Assembly (NCBI GenBank): GCA_018672475.1
Contig: JABHFS010000178.1
Coordinates: forward strand, 1-34,031
Reading direction: 5' to 3'
DNA length: 34,031 bases
Source of the DNA: Gemmatimonadota bacterium
GTDB taxonomy: Bacteria; Latescibacterota; UBA2968; UBA8231
The translations under genes and the position numbers were made by a program. The notes beneath the pieces are model-generated. The model worked only from the letters and a program-made list of their open reading frames with translations. It was not told the origin of the DNA and did no database searches. Shown here one piece after another: positions 8,160-14,709 of this stretch; the first letter of the stretch is position 1; each line of letters begins with the position of its first letter.

Positions 8160-8189
8160 TTGACACTCAAAGCGGCAGCCCGGTATATT
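8160..8189 (+). promoter_or_regulatory. Sigma70-type promoter of the small zinc-ribbon gene
   Basis: A consensus -35 TTGACA (8160-8165) and -10 TATATT (8184-8189) are separated by 18 bp. The expected transcription start, 6-7 bp after the -10, coincides with the ATG at 8196, which predicts a leaderless mRNA. Confidence 0.72.
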
Positions 8190-8195
8190 CGGAAT

Positions 8196-8372
8196 ATGAC
8201 TGAAAAGAGGAAATTCCTTGGGGTACATTTCAAGTGTTGCAACGTCTATGCGCGCGCCTATATGAACAAGGAAAAAAGCGCATATAAAGGGTCCTGCCCC
8301 CGCTGCGGTAAACGCGTCGATATGCAGATCGGTTCCGGCGGCACCGATAGTCGTTTTTTTTCTACTCAGTGA
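8196..8372 (+). CDS. Small zinc-ribbon protein, probably leaderless
   Basis: The protein is 58 aa and basic. It carries KCCNVYARAYMN (Cys14, Cys15) and SCPRCGKRVDMQIGSGGT (Cys34, Cys37), a four-Cys zinc-ribbon-like layout, ending RFFSTQ. A similar short zinc-ribbon protein is widespread in Planctomycetes and related groups but has no assigned role. The ATG at 8196 is preferred to an in-frame ATG at 8127 because the strong promoter lies between them and the conserved motif starts just after 8196. No ribosome binding site precedes it. The gene is divergent from the YkgJ-type gene. Its 3' end overlaps the convergent ceramidase-like gene by 7 bp. Confidence 0.75.
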   Translation: MTEKRKFLGVHFKCCNVYARAYMNKEKSAYKGSCPRCGKRVDMQIGSGGTDSRFFSTQ

Positions 8373-9661
8373 ACTCCCGCCCGCAATCGCGCGATTAACG
8401 CCCCGGTCCGGTTGCGGATCAATTCTTCACTCGCCGGCCCAATCATCTGCACGCTGGGATAGACTTTATAAGCGTCGTCGACTTCGTAACCGCCCAAGGG
8501 GTATTCGTCGGCCGTCGGCACATAACCGATACAGCCATTGGCGAAACCGCACGCGATAACCCTCCCCCACTCGGCCTCCAAATCCAATTGATAACGGGCA
8601 AATATCTCCCCTTCCATCCCCAAGAGCACCATTTCACCTAGCCCAATTCCCTGAATTTCAAAAACCTGAGACCGACCGCGTCCATTGCCAGTTCTTGCCA
8701 ATGCGAGCATGGCCGTTGCCCATTCAAGCCGTGCCGCAGGCACCCTCCGCGCCCATATATTACCCTCGTGCACCAACTTTTCTTTGAGCTGCAACACCAT
8801 TTTTTCCGCCTCGGCACGCAAACGGGTCGGTGGATCGATTAACGGCAAATCAACCCGCTCTTGCACATAGCTTAAGACCGGCGTAGCCAAAATATCGGCA
8901 TCAGCCACCCCCTCGAGCACAGCTTGCCCCAATTTGCTTCCAAGCTCCTCGACTTCCTCAAAGGAACCACCCGTTGTGCTCGGGTTTATATCCCCGCAGG
9001 CGCCATTGACAAACAACGCCGGTTCGCCGGTCATCTGCTCCACACAGCGCACCGCCGCGCCAACAAAATCCCCGCTGATCTGGTGGTTGTCACCGCCCAA
9101 GACCACTGGATGGCACGCGTGCTGAAAAAGCGTCGCCCCGGCCCCCTGATCCGATTCGAAACGCAATACGTGCGCATGCGAGATGACGGGGCCGGTCGCT
9201 TCTCTTCGCCGCGCACGGCGATTGAAACCGATTTGCACATCGCGACGCGCGTACCCCAATCGGCCCGGACGCATTTTGGCCGTGGCCGTTACCACCAGTT
9301 CGACCAATGCGGCTTCCACCCGAGCAAGGTAACTTTTGTCGATTTCCCCCATACCGCGATAAGGGATCGTCAAAGGGCCGGCGTGAGTATGGGAAGCGCA
9401 GATCATTATCGCGGCGCCGGCGATACCCGTATCGCGCGTCACGGCCATACGGATCGCACGCACCGCATCCGCGCCCAACGCCACTAGATCTACGGTGAGG
9501 ATCACAACCCTTTCTGCACCAAGTTCGCAAACCAGGGCCTTCGCCATCAAACGGTCGTGGATATGCGTTGCCCCCGACCGCCGTCCCCAATAGCCGCCCA
9601 TATGGATACCGACTGACGGCGTGATATCTATCGCCGCACAGGCAAATTGAAAAATCTTCAA
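8366..9661 (-). CDS. Neutral/alkaline ceramidase-like hydrolase
   Basis: The protein is 431 aa. It carries the N-terminal landmarks of the neutral non-lysosomal ceramidase family: DITPSVGIHMGGYWGR, ASHTHAGP, the HPVVLGGDNHQISGDF stretch and VNGACGDINP with its conserved metal and active-site context. It is shorter than classical ceramidases (about 650-750 aa), lacks their C-terminal Ig-like domain and has no signal peptide, so it is likely a cytoplasmic relative that cleaves an amide bond of an unknown substrate rather than true ceramide. Short ceramidase-like genes of this kind occur in carbohydrate- and lipid-degrading gene sets of uncultured FCB bacteria. The start is TTG at 9661, overlapping the preceding stop (TTGA), with GGGG 8 bp upstream. 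Confidence 0.85.
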   Translation of the reverse strand: MKIFQFACAAIDITPSVGIHMGGYWGRRSGATHIHDRLMAKALVCELGAERVVILTVDLVALGADAVRAIRMAVTRDTGIAGAAIMICASHTHAGPLTIPYRGMGEIDKSYLARVEAALVELVVTATAKMRPGRLGYARRDVQIGFNRRARRREATGPVISHAHVLRFESDQGAGATLFQHACHPVVLGGDNHQISGDFVGAAVRCVEQMTGEPALFVNGACGDINPSTTGGSFEEVEELGSKLGQAVLEGVADADILATPVLSYVQERVDLPLIDPPTRLRAEAEKMVLQLKEKLVHEGNIWARRVPAARLEWATAMLALARTGNGRGRSQVFEIQGIGLGEMVLLGMEGEIFARYQLDLEAEWGRVIACGFANGCIGYVPTADEYPLGGYEVDDAYKVYPSVQMIGPASEELIRNRTGALIARLRAGVH

Positions 9662-10191
9662 GGCGCAAGCCCCTCTTGCCAGCCTACGGGCAATACAACC
9701 AGTGATATACCCGGTTCACAAGCATTGTACAATGCGCGCAAATCATCTGCCTGCAACTGCAAAGCAAGCGCGTCCACTCTATGCCAAATCGCATCGGCAT
9801 AGAGCAACAATCCATCCGAGAAAAGAAGCGCGCCCGTCGGAGGAGCATCTACGACCAGATTCTGCTCCCAGTCGAAAGCACTCGGAGCCAAACTTACCCA
9901 GGGATCACTAGGCCTATAACGGCGCAAACGGTCTTGCATTACATGGCGAATCGGTGGACGCCCCCCGAGCGAATCGGCGATCAGGCCGACATCCCTCATC
10001 ACCGCCTTACCATGCATCAATCGCAGTTTGGCCGCGCCCCGATCAACCAACAAATAAGGGGAATCGGCCTCGATCGCCTGTATCCAAGCCTTAAGCGCGG
10101 CATTGATATGCGCCAGTTCGTCAGCGCCCCCCGCCGCCGCAACTGCGCCAGGCCCCCAAAATAATGCGAAGATCAATGCGATGCTTTTCAA
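9658..10191 (-). CDS. Secreted L,D-transpeptidase-like protein lacking the catalytic Cys
   Basis: The frame is open from GTG 10266, but I prefer the TTG at 10191 because AGGGG lies 8 bp before it and it starts a clean signal peptide (LKSIALIFALFWGPGAVAAA). The mature part contains IQAIEADSPYLLVDRGAAKL and LRLMHGKAVMRDVGL. This parallels the start of the L,D-transpeptidase two genes upstream (RAIEDQTPQTPYIVINTHDN, LLLRQGDAVLRQ). However, the HGCVR active site is missing, and the C-terminal half (DALALQLQADDLRALY, SLVVLPVGW) is different. It is therefore likely a non-catalytic paralogue, perhaps a binding partner or periplasmic regulator. Its stop overlaps the ceramidase-like gene start. Confidence 0.68.
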   Translation of the reverse strand: MKSIALIFALFWGPGAVAAAGGADELAHINAALKAWIQAIEADSPYLLVDRGAAKLRLMHGKAVMRDVGLIADSLGGRPPIRHVMQDRLRRYRPSDPWVSLAPSAFDWEQNLVVDAPPTGALLFSDGLLLYADAIWHRVDALALQLQADDLRALYNACEPGISLVVLPVGWQEGLAP

Positions 10192-10272
10192 TTCAGCAGC
10201 CCCTATATTGCATATCAGCGCTGGAATGTTGCCCACGCCACATATCCCATGCGACTCCAGTAGCACCGAAGA

Positions 10273-11232
10273 CTAAATCTCTCCTATATTCAGCAAGACC
10301 TTTAAGCAATTCCGCTCTCTCGCTTTCGCAAAAGCCTCGAGACCATCTTGCAGACTGAAGCGCGCTTGGATTAGCGACTCCACCTCAACGCGCCCCGCGG
10401 CCAATGTCCGCAGCGCCGGCGCGAAGGAACCACAGCGCGAACCGACGACGGCGATTTCGTCAACGACCAGAGCCGAAGCATCGAGCGCTAATTTGCCGGC
10501 ATAAGTGCTTTTGAGCACCAAGGTCCCCCCGGGACGCAAAGACCGGTGCGCCAACGCAAAGCCCTCTGCATTACCCGTACACTCTACCGCCACGTCAAAC
10601 GCGCCTGCCTCGACATCCTCCGCGGTTCCAGTCGCAATGCCCCGCCCCGAAAGCAGAGCCAATTTCTGCGGGTGGCGTCCCACCACTAGAAGCTCGCATC
10701 CGGTTAAGGCCAGGGTCTGCGCGATAAGTTGCCCCAGCTTGCCGTCACCGAGTAAAAGCACTTTATCGTCGGGACGAATCGTCACTTGCTGCTGAATGGC
10801 GAGCGCCGCAGCCAAGGGTTCGACAAAGGTCGCCGCATCCGTGTCGATCTCTTTCGGCACCCGGTGCAGATTTTCTTCCGGCAGCACCAAATATTCGGCA
10901 AACGCACCGTCTCGCCCGACAATGCCCAGTACGGTGCGGCTCGGACAATGCGTCGCACGGCCCGAGCCGCAGGCCGTACAAGCACCACAAGCAGCATTGA
11001 TCTCGCCTACGACTCGCTCGCCCACCAGACCGGCCGAGCCTTCTTCGACCACGCCGACAAATTCATGCCCCAGCACGCCTCGGTACGGATAATAGCCCTT
11101 AACCAATTCCAGATCGGTATTGCAGATGCCGGCCCGCAAAACCCGCACCAGCGCCTCACCCACTGGACGCTCGGGTAACTGCAGCTTTCGCCGTACCTCG
11201 ATCCGTCCACTTTCGAGCCAAATTCCCAGCAT
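10273..11232 (-). CDS. Zinc-dependent MDR-family alcohol dehydrogenase
   Basis: The protein is 319 aa from the ATG at 11232. An in-frame TTG at 11247 gives five extra residues, but the family usually begins near MLGIWLESG. It has the catalytic zinc site Cys37 (AGICNTD), His56-Glu57 (GHEF) and Glu138 (FVEPLAA). The structural zinc Cys are Cys82, Cys85, Cys88 and Cys96 (CGACTACGSGRATHC). The NAD(P)-binding Rossmann loop is GDGKLGQLIAQ. It oxidises or reduces an alcohol, polyol or sugar using NAD(P); the substrate cannot be told. It sits 11 bp after the L,D-transpeptidase, so it is co-transcribed, although no metabolic link to cell-wall enzymes is evident. Confidence 0.88.
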   Translation of the reverse strand: MLGIWLESGRIEVRRKLQLPERPVGEALVRVLRAGICNTDLELVKGYYPYRGVLGHEFVGVVEEGSAGLVGERVVGEINAACGACTACGSGRATHCPSRTVLGIVGRDGAFAEYLVLPEENLHRVPKEIDTDAATFVEPLAAALAIQQQVTIRPDDKVLLLGDGKLGQLIAQTLALTGCELLVVGRHPQKLALLSGRGIATGTAEDVEAGAFDVAVECTGNAEGFALAHRSLRPGGTLVLKSTYAGKLALDASALVVDEIAVVGSRCGSFAPALRTLAAGRVEVESLIQARFSLQDGLEAFAKARERNCLKVLLNIGEI

Positions 11233-11243
11233 CGCGTTTCGGT

Positions 11244-11825
11244 TCAATAAATAAAAACGGGCCAGCCGAGCTCGACCGTTTCGTAGAAGTATTGCAGATC
11301 CTCACCACCCACCCGCACACAACCATGCGTAATACTCTTACCCAGGTTAACTTCAAAAAGAGTGCCGTGAATCATGAAATCTTTAAGAAAATACAAGGCG
11401 TATGCCCCCAAGACCCCGTATTGGAAACGCCGCCGATCTTCGGCGAAAATGGGAATCTCCTCGGCACTCTCGATAAAGTCCCAGGTGGGTCGAATCCACA
11501 AGGGATCAGCCACTTTCCGCGCAATGGCAAAACGCCCCTTCGGCGTATCGAAAGTCCAGCGATGCCATCGCTTGTCGCCTTCGAGTTTTCGCCCACTGCC
11601 CGTCGCGCATGTCGCCTGACGCAACACCGCGTCCCCCTGCCGCAAAAGCAGTTGGTTATCATGGGTATTGATGACAATATAAGGTGTTTGTGGCGTTTGA
11701 TCCTCAATGGCCCGGAGCAACCGCCGATGTTCGCTGGTAAGCTCGGCAAGAGAGGCTTGCATAGCTTGCACCGGGGCGACGCAAAGCACCAGCGCCGATA
11801 TTAGTATCGCAATCATTGGCAACAT
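11244..11825 (-). CDS. Secreted L,D-transpeptidase (YkuD family)
   Basis: The protein is 193 aa from the ATG at 11825; an in-frame ATG at 11816 is possible. The upstream frame continues into the previous gene's terminator and is not coding. The N-terminus is a signal peptide (ILISALVLCVAPVQA). The YkuD core starts at about residue 48 (TPYIVINTHDNQLLL) and carries the catalytic motif IHGT (residues 152-155) and SITHGCVRVGGEDL with Cys169 and Arg171. These enzymes form L,D-crosslinks in peptidoglycan or attach proteins to it. The ATG lies only 9 bp past the terminator stem of the upstream lipoprotein gene, so it needs read-through or a promoter inside that gene. Confidence 0.88.
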   Translation of the reverse strand: MLPMIAILISALVLCVAPVQAMQASLAELTSEHRRLLRAIEDQTPQTPYIVINTHDNQLLLRQGDAVLRQATCATGSGRKLEGDKRWHRWTFDTPKGRFAIARKVADPLWIRPTWDFIESAEEIPIFAEDRRRFQYGVLGAYALYFLKDFMIHGTLFEVNLGKSITHGCVRVGGEDLQYFYETVELGWPVFIY

Positions 11826-11833
11826 GGGTATAA

Positions 11834-11876
11834 AAATACAAAACGGCCGGGAATCTTCCCCGGCCGTTTTGTATTT
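11834..11876 (-). terminator. Intrinsic terminator of the lipoprotein gene
   Basis: The arm at 11834-11851 (AAATACAAAACGGCCGGG) is exactly complementary to 11859-11876, an 18-bp stem with a 7-nt loop. On the minus strand the stem is followed by a short U-tract from 11833. It begins 17 bp after the lipoprotein stop at 11893 and ends just before the start of the L,D-transpeptidase gene. Confidence 0.85.
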
Positions 11877-11892
11877 ACGTCTTGTCGAGCGT

Positions 11893-12519
11893 TTAGATGC
11901 GGTCGTACCAGGGTCGCATCTTTTCGACCATGTCGTTGTACTTCTGCGTTGCCATCTGCACGCCATTGGCAACCTGCCCGGCCTTCTGATCAGCGTTCTT
12001 GGCCTTCGTCTCGGCATCGGAAAAATTCTCACTGCCCACAGCCGAACGGGCGGCGCTAAGATCAGCGTCGGCGCCACTCAAGTCGGCGCGCAATTGCTCA
12101 ATATCCGCTTCGGTGCCCTTACCGGCCGGTGCACCGTCAAGGCTCGAACGCGCGGCGGAAATAGCCGCCTCGGCAGCAGCGATTACGCCATCGGCCGAAC
12201 CTTTCTGCCGATTCTTCTCAGAACCTGCTGCTGACTTGGCCCGATCGGCCTTGCTCTTGGCATCGGCGATCTGCGAAGCAGCCTGCTCAAAGTTCTTAAA
12301 TAGTTTCTCAGATTCGCTATTGACCGTGCTCTCAGCCTGACTATAGGCGCTTTGAGCAGCGGAATAATCGCTGGAGGCGAAGCGCTCAGCTCCTGCCGCT
12401 CCCGCCGCGTCCAAGGCCTGTTTGGCCGCATTTAAATCAGCCGTGGGGGGATCGCCGCCACAGCCTACCAAAGCCACACTCGCGGCAATTAAAACGAGCG
12501 AAAATACCCGCATTCTCAT
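11893..12519 (-). CDS. Coiled-coil lipoprotein, DUF4398-like
   Basis: The protein is 208 aa. The ATG at 12519 follows AGGAAGGTGG by 3 bp and starts a lipoprotein signal: MRMRVFSLVLIAASVALVGC, with Cys20 followed by Gly-Gly-Asp. The rest is Ala-rich and almost entirely helical, with repeated spacing such as AKQALDAAGAAGAERFASSD and repeated AAxxAI-type heptads. It ends in aromatic-rich NDMVEKMRPWYDRI. This matches the style of DUF4398-like periplasmic lipoproteins, which may bind peptidoglycan or act as periplasmic spacers. It has its own strong promoter and terminator and sits between the RecJ-cNMP operon and the L,D-transpeptidase gene, so a cell-envelope role is plausible but unproven. Confidence 0.78.
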   Translation of the reverse strand: MRMRVFSLVLIAASVALVGCGGDPPTADLNAAKQALDAAGAAGAERFASSDYSAAQSAYSQAESTVNSESEKLFKNFEQAASQIADAKSKADRAKSAAGSEKNRQKGSADGVIAAAEAAISAARSSLDGAPAGKGTEADIEQLRADLSGADADLSAARSAVGSENFSDAETKAKNADQKAGQVANGVQMATQKYNDMVEKMRPWYDRI

Positions 12520-12588
12520 GGTCCACCTTCCTGGTTTGAAAGCTCCGCGTAAACGCAAAGCCGCTAGTAATCAAACAAGCTAAAACAA

Positions 12589-12616
12589 TCTATATACAAG
12601 TACATAGGCTTGTCAA
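12589..12616 (-). promoter_or_regulatory. Sigma70-type promoter of the coiled-coil lipoprotein gene
   Basis: On the minus strand, TTGACA (12616-12611) is followed after 16 bp by TATAGA (12594-12589). This predicts a 5' untranslated region of about 60 nt before the ATG at 12519. It separates the lipoprotein from the upstream cNMP cassette. Confidence 0.72.
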
Positions 12617-12641
12617 GCAAAAATCAGATTGGATCGGCGAA

Positions 12642-12947
12642 TCAATCCTCGCCCAGTTCCTGCGGCTCACGTCTGCCTCCCCTTTCCCGCTCTTGCCTAA
12701 TCTCGGCCTGCAGATCCTGGTATTCCTGCTCAAGACGCTCGATTTCCTCTTTGGCCGGCCCCAATTTCCCTTGACTCTCAGCCAATTCGATTTTCGAAGC
12801 GTCAATGCGAACTTGCAATTCGCCCTTGGCCGCTTGCAAGCGCTTGATCCGTGGATTAACAACCGCCTTGTACTTGACGTAATCCATGACGATCTGAAAG
12901 GCGAAAAATACACAGCCTATGGCCAGTATAGTGATGACCCATTCCAT
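12642..12947 (-). CDS. Membrane-anchored coiled-coil protein
   Basis: The protein is 101 aa. It opens with a single hydrophobic segment (VITILAIGCVFFAFQIVMDY), followed by a coiled-coil-like charged region from about residue 30 to 90 (LQAAKGELQVRIDASKIELA). The C-terminal tail is basic/acidic and disordered. It resembles small phage-shock or cell-division-type membrane coiled coils but I do not recognise the family. The TGA of the zinc-ribbon gene directly abuts its ATG, so the two are translationally coupled. It is the last gene of the cNMP cassette. Confidence 0.78.
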   Translation of the reverse strand: MEWVITILAIGCVFFAFQIVMDYVKYKAVVNPRIKRLQAAKGELQVRIDASKIELAESQGKLGPAKEEIERLEQEYQDLQAEIRQERERGGRREPQELGED

Positions 12948-13157
12948 TCAGAAATGCAGACCCTCTTCTTCTTCAGCCTGTTCGTAATCCTCGTCTTCTT
13001 CGCCAGGCACTTCGTAAATCCAGCCACAATCGGGGCACAAAGGATACTCAGCGTCTTCCCTGCTGGTTTGGCATTGCGGGCAGCGCTCGCCATTCGTTTG
13101 CAAATACTTCAGGGCCACGACGAACAACAGCAATACGGCAAACAGGGTGTAGTACAT
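12948..13157 (-). CDS. Membrane-anchored zinc-ribbon protein
   Basis: The protein is 69 aa. An N-terminal transmembrane segment (YYTLFAVLLLFVVALKYL) is followed by a zinc-ribbon with two CxxC pairs, RCPQCQTS and LCPDCGWIY. The C-terminus is strongly acidic (EEDEDYEQAEEEEGL). With its neighbour it forms a pair of small membrane-anchored proteins whose cytoplasmic parts could contact each other or the cNMP-binding proteins. Its ATG directly abuts the stop of the upstream cNMP gene. No functional assignment is available. Confidence 0.8.
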   Translation of the reverse strand: MYYTLFAVLLLFVVALKYLQTNGERCPQCQTSREDAEYPLCPDCGWIYEVPGEEDEDYEQAEEEEGLHF

Positions 13158-13640
13158 TCAGGCGGATGATGAGTCGGAGGCGATCGAGGCGACGAGCACA
13201 TTAGATTCGCGTAGGCGCTGCGCTAATACCCGCGCAATATTGCGCAAGATGACCACTTGGGCATCTGCAAATTCGCCAAAAAAGACCTCTAAAGCCTCCA
13301 GCGAAAGCATGAGTAATACCGACTCACCATCTGCGCGCACGGTCGCCGAGCGTGGGCCGGGGTCGGCGAGGGCCACTTCACCAAAAAAGGCCCCTTGGCT
13401 ATTCACTTGCGCCAGCGTTATATCTCGACCGCCGGTACCTAAAATATGAACCGATAATTCTCCATCGTAAAGCAGAAAAATCGCGTCTCCCATACTGCCT
13501 TCAACAACCACTGTTTCCCCTGGGCTGTATTCCTGAATTTCTGACAATTCGACCAGGCGATTAATTTCAGCCCCCTCCAAACTGCGAAAAAGCGGCGAGT
13601 CGCGCAAAAGGGTACTTCTGGCATCGATTTCTGCTTCCAT
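13158..13640 (-). CDS. Stand-alone cyclic-nucleotide-binding protein B
   Basis: The protein is 160 aa with one CRP/CAP-type cNMP-binding fold and no DNA-binding helix-turn-helix. The order is SPLFRSLEGAEINRLVELSE, GETVVVEGSMGDAIFLLYDG, and the cassette FGEVALADPGPRSATV with the conserved Arg. It ends with a long helix (LRNIARVLAQRLRESN). The domain is close in length to stand-alone cNMP domains, so it probably works by ligand-driven protein contact rather than by binding DNA. Cyclic-nucleotide specificity cannot be told. It follows protein A by 3 bp and precedes the zinc ribbon with no gap. Confidence 0.85.
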   Translation of the reverse strand: MEAEIDARSTLLRDSPLFRSLEGAEINRLVELSEIQEYSPGETVVVEGSMGDAIFLLYDGELSVHILGTGGRDITLAQVNSQGAFFGEVALADPGPRSATVRADGESVLLMLSLEALEVFFGEFADAQVVILRNIARVLAQRLRESNVLVASIASDSSSA

Positions 13641-13643
13641 TTC

Positions 13644-14102
13644 TCAACTTCCGCGCGAAAGCTCTAATATAAGTGTATCGGCTTCGCGTAAACGCAATGA
13701 TAAATTGCGTGCGATATTGAGCACTAGCGTCATCTGGACCCGAGGCACCCGAGAAAACAGGGTAGTCAACACTTGCTTGGGAAAAGCGAGAATACGCGTT
13801 TCGCCACTGGCATATACATTAGCTGAACGCGGCAGGATATCAATCAGCGCCATCTCACCGAAAAAGTCGCCGCGCTCGTCCAAGGTCTTGAGCAATACGG
13901 CTTGGTCTCCTTCACCTTTAACGACATCGACAACTCCATCGGCCAAGATAAAGAGACAGTCGCTCGGCCTGCCCTCTTCTACGATGCGATCTCCCACCTC
14001 GTAGATACGACGCTCCATCGTACTCAAGATCGAACCCAGCTCTTCTTCTCCCATCCCGTGCATCAACGGCGACGAGCTCAAAACCTCGAGTTCCGGCGAC
14101 AT
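13644..14102 (-). CDS. Stand-alone cyclic-nucleotide-binding protein A
   Basis: The protein is 152 aa from the ATG at 14102; an in-frame GTG at 14141 adds 13 residues without a better ribosome binding site. It has the same fold as the next gene: SSPLMHGMGEEELGSILSTM, GDRIVEEGRPSDCLFILADG, and the cassette FGEMALIDILPRSANV with the ligand Arg. The terminal helix (LNIARNLSLRLREAD) closely parallels that of protein B, so the two are tandem paralogues. No helix-turn-helix is present. An 81-bp gap separates it from the ECF S-component gene upstream, where an additional promoter could sit. Confidence 0.85.
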   Translation of the reverse strand: MSPELEVLSSSPLMHGMGEEELGSILSTMERRIYEVGDRIVEEGRPSDCLFILADGVVDVVKGEGDQAVLLKTLDERGDFFGEMALIDILPRSANVYASGETRILAFPKQVLTTLFSRVPRVQMTLVLNIARNLSLRLREADTLILELSRGS

Positions 14103-14183
14103 AAAATCAAGCCTATCTCTTGTAAAAGAAACGAGATACACGACTACAGTTCAATTCAATATAGAAGTGTAAAAGCGAGACCG

Positions 14184-14699
14184 TCAAGGGGTTTTTGGAT
14201 CAAAACTGCTACGGTGCAACGCTAAAACCAAAAGTAAACCCAATACGAGGCTCGCTCCGGCCTGTAGGAGGTTTCCCGGCAAACTGGCCAACGCAGGCCC
14301 CATACTGTAGAGGAATATTTCAACGACAAAATACCCGATCACCATGCAAAGCAAGCCCACCGATGCCAATAGACCCGCAAGCAAGATTCCCATTGGCTTG
14401 GCCAAATCGGGTTTAAACCACTGGTATAACACGCCGATAACCAGCCCTTCTCCCCCTTTAATAAACAAGGTGAAAGGCGCCCAGTGAGCATATCCCCCGA
14501 GCCCATCGGCCAATGCCGAACCTATACCTCCAGCCAACCCCGCGCTCCAACCACCCAAAAGCAGCGCGCCAGCCACGATTACGGCATCGCCAACATTTAT
14601 ATACCCCTCAGTCGCCGGCATGGGAATGCGCAACACCAGCGTGGCGACAGCCACCAGTGCAGCAAGCAAGGCGATACGGACGAGTCGGCGAATATCCAT
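14184..14699 (-). CDS. ECF transporter S component (substrate-binding membrane subunit)
   Basis: The protein is 171 aa with about five or six hydrophobic segments. The family signature is IPMPATEGYINVGDAVI, then GALLLGGWSAGLAGGIGSAL, LADGLGGYAHWAPFTLFIKG and GGEGLVIGV, typical of the PF07155-like S component for small vitamin-type substrates. Its first segment begins MDIRRLVRIALLAALV. The A, A' and T (EcfA/EcfT) subunits are absent from the window, so it must share energising subunits encoded elsewhere. It lies 10 bp after the glycerophosphodiesterase gene in the recJ operon. The substrate cannot be identified. Confidence 0.85.
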   Translation of the reverse strand: MDIRRLVRIALLAALVAVATLVLRIPMPATEGYINVGDAVIVAGALLLGGWSAGLAGGIGSALADGLGGYAHWAPFTLFIKGGEGLVIGVLYQWFKPDLAKPMGILLAGLLASVGLLCMVIGYFVVEIFLYSMGPALASLPGNLLQAGASLVLGLLLVLALHRSSFDPKTP

Positions 14700-14709
14700 T
14701 TAGTGGTTT

